In this document: one piece after another, positions 5,578-6,542 of the stretch
Layout of the letters: each line of letters starts with the position of its first letter
Position numbering within the stretch: the stretch's first letter is position 1
NCBI GenBank assembly: GCA_025965495.1
Contig: JAOPWW010000140.1
Span: forward strand, 1 to 6,542
Direction of reading: 5' to 3'
Length of the DNA stretch: 6,542 bases
Origin: Frankiales bacterium
GTDB lineage: Bacteria > Actinomycetota > Actinomycetes > Mycobacteriales > SCTD01
Notes under the pieces: generated by a model
The model's database searches: none
Seen by the model: only the letters and a program-made list of their open reading frames with translations
What the model was told of the DNA's origin: nothing
Program-made: the position numbers and the translations under genes

Positions 5578-5583
5578 TACAGT
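5578..5583 (+). promoter_or_regulatory. −10-like TACAGT for the DUF3017 gene
   Basis: TACAGT fits TANNNT and ends eight bases before the ATG at 5592, consistent with a leaderless or nearly leaderless transcript. No −35 box is recognisable at the expected distance. Confidence 0.5.
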
Positions 5584-5591
5584 CGGCGCCG

Positions 5592-5867
5592 ATGACGGGA
5601 CAGCGGCGGGGTGTCCTGGACGGGGCCCTGAGCCTGCTGGTGCTCGTCGGCGTCGGGGCCGGCCTGGTCGTCGTCGCCCTGGCCCACTGGCGCACGGGGC
5701 TCTACCTGCTCGGGGCCGCCGTGCTGGCCGCAGCGGGGATCCGGAGCAGCCTGTCCGAGCGCCGGGCGGGGCTGCTGGTGGTGCGCTCCCGGGGGCTCGA
5801 CGTCGCCGTCCTGCTGCTGCTCGGGACGGGTGTGCTGCTCCTCGCGAACAGCGTCCCCGCGGGGTAG
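5592..5867 (+). CDS. DUF3017 family small membrane protein
   Basis: This is a 91-residue protein with three predicted membrane segments at about 13-31, 36-51 and 69-86. The loop between the second and third is RSSLSERRAGLLVVRSRGLD (51-70). This loop, with RAGLLxVRSR followed directly by a hydrophobic helix, is the recognisable part of DUF3017 proteins. Those proteins are commonly encoded next to folD in actinobacteria, which supports the assignment. Function is unknown. Here an FHA–HTH gene on the other strand separates it from folD, so it must have its own promoter. I took the ATG at 5592 because of TACAGT just upstream and because the first helix begins soon after. The frame is open back to 5505, but that stretch reads as unstructured, basic non-coding sequence. 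The pseudokinase gene starts 21 bases after the stop. Confidence 0.8.
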   Translation: MTGQRRGVLDGALSLLVLVGVGAGLVVVALAHWRTGLYLLGAAVLAAAGIRSSLSERRAGLLVVRSRGLDVAVLLLLGTGVLLLANSVPAG

Positions 5868-5875
5868 CGCGCTCG

Positions 5876-5881
5876 TAGACT
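5876..5881 (+). promoter_or_regulatory. −10-like TAGACT for the pseudokinase gene
   Basis: TAGACT matches TANNNT and ends 7 bases before the GTG at 5889, the spacing expected for a leaderless transcript. It lies in the 21-base gap after the DUF3017 stop, so the gene may have its own promoter besides read-through. No clear −35 is seen. Confidence 0.55.
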
Positions 5882-5888
5882 CGCGCCC

Positions 5889-6542
5889 GTGCTCCCCGTC
5901 GACGTGCCCGCCGACGACCTGCCTGCCCTGGTCGGCGGGCTGTACGCCCTGGTGCCCGGGGAGGGCCGCCCGACCCCCCACGGCGTCCGGCGTCCGGGCG
6001 TGCGGGTCACGGACGGCGTCCCGGTCGAGCTCGAGGTCCTCCTCCCGCCGCTGGCCGCCGACCCCGTCGTCCGGGCGCGCCTGCTCTCCGGGGCGGACGC
6101 CCTGCGCAGCCTCGCCGGCCGGCACGCCGTGCGGGTGCTGCACGTCGTCGTCGAGGACGACCTGGTCGCGGTCGTCCGCAACCGCTTCCCCGCCGTGGTC
6201 CTCGCCGACGCCCGGCGCGCCGAGGGCGGCACCGTCTCGCCGCGGCAGGCCGTCACGACCGCCCTCGAGGTGCTGGCCGGGCTGGTCGAGGTGCACGCCG
6301 CCGGACTGGTCCACGGCGCCCTGTCCGAGCGGGACGTCCTCATGGACACGAGCGTGCCGCTGCGGACCGTCGTGCGGGTCACCGGCTTCGGCGCCGCCGC
6401 GCTGCTGGGCCGGCCGGTCGACGTCGCGCTCCCGCCCGGCAGCGGTCCGGTGCCCGTGCCCGCCGACGACGTGTGGGCGGCCGGTGCGCTGCTCGGCCAG
6501 CTGCTCACCGCCCGCGACGCCGCGACGCCGGCCGACCTGTCC
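5889..6542 (+). CDS. Pseudokinase (protein-kinase fold without catalytic residues), N-terminal part; 3' end outside window
   Basis: The frame is open from GTG 5889 to the window edge, 218 residues with no stop. It follows the layout of a Hanks-type kinase. VELEVLLPP (46-54) sits at the beta-3 position, with Glu49 where the ATP-anchoring Lys should be. VLHVVVEDDLVAVV (83-96) resembles strands 4-5. The helix LEVLAGLVEVHAAGLVHGALSERDVLMD (126-153) is the catalytic-loop region, where HRDxKxxN has become HGALSERD. VRVTGFGAA (162-170) replaces the DFG segment, and DDVWAAGALLGQLLT (193-207) is the αF region. The fragment contains no lysine at all. I therefore expect no phosphotransfer and infer a scaffold or regulatory role, as for the pseudokinase domain of mycobacterial MviN, whose phosphorylated form binds an FHA protein. 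The C-terminal part is unseen and may hold membrane or sensor domains. The start rests on TAGACT upstream; no Shine-Dalgarno is present. Confidence 0.8.
   Translation, partial: MLPVDVPADDLPALVGGLYALVPGEGRPTPHGVRRPGVRVTDGVPVELEVLLPPLAADPVVRARLLSGADALRSLAGRHAVRVLHVVVEDDLVAVVRNRFPAVVLADARRAEGGTVSPRQAVTTALEVLAGLVEVHAAGLVHGALSERDVLMDTSVPLRTVVRVTGFGAAALLGRPVDVALPPGSGPVPVPADDVWAAGALLGQLLTARDAATPADLS

Noticed and set aside
4909..5595. Long + strand open frame antisense to the FHA–HTH gene
   Set aside because: No recognisable domain; it mirrors the FHA–HTH codons, which carry all the expected FHA and helix-turn-helix residues.
5532..6508. Overlapping − strand open frames across DUF3017 and the pseudokinase gene
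   Set aside because: Both are low-complexity, without motifs, and opposite strands with coherent membrane and kinase-like proteins.
5889..6542. Malate dehydrogenase, expected after folD–DUF3017 in some actinobacteria
   Set aside because: There is no N-terminal GxxGxxG nucleotide-binding motif; the sequence follows a kinase-like layout instead.

Overview
The window is very GC-rich, with GTG starts, strong G/C third-position bias and long spurious antisense open frames. This, together with purH near folD–DUF3017, points to a high-GC actinomycete chromosome. I cannot fix the genus. Coding density is very high, and I see no tRNA, rRNA, CRISPR array, transposase or phage gene. It looks like a conserved core-genome neighbourhood with a few lineage-specific genes.

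Layout. (1) 1-2197, + strand: the 3' end of purH, a pentapeptide-repeat protein of the MfpA/Qnr type that starts 8 bases after purH, and an alpha/beta-hydrolase. (2) 2200-3805, − strand: a tightly coupled three-gene operon transcribed leftward. It encodes a small membrane protein, a class I methyltransferase and a DUF4240 protein, and each junction is a 4-base start/stop overlap (GTGA, then ATGA). It converges on the hydrolase with only 2 bases between the stops. (3) 3806-3846: a 41-base divergent promoter region holding a perfect 8-bp inverted repeat. Each arm contains a TAGGCT −10-like hexamer placed for leaderless transcription of the gene on its side. (4) 3847-4704, + strand: folD, whose last codons and stop lie inside a 35-bp tandem repeat that fills the gap to the next gene. 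(5) 4771-5382, − strand: a short regulator with an FHA domain fused to a LuxR-type helix-turn-helix. (6) 5383-5591: a 209-base divergent intergenic region with two 18-bp direct repeats, two 10-bp direct repeats and a 9-bp dyad. (7) 5592-5867, + strand: a DUF3017 membrane protein. (8) 5889-6542, + strand: the start of a kinase-fold protein that lacks every catalytic residue (a pseudokinase), cut by the window edge.

How the genes relate. FolD makes 10-formyl-tetrahydrofolate, which the C-terminal domain of PurH consumes in purine synthesis, so the two recognisable metabolic genes share a one-carbon pathway. The FHA–HTH regulator and the pseudokinase lie about 500 bases apart. FHA domains bind phosphothreonine and actinobacterial pseudokinases can be FHA ligands, so a functional link is plausible but unproven. 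At least four genes (the small membrane protein, folD, DUF3017, pseudokinase) have a TANNNT hexamer 6-8 bases before the start codon, suggesting that leaderless transcripts are common here.
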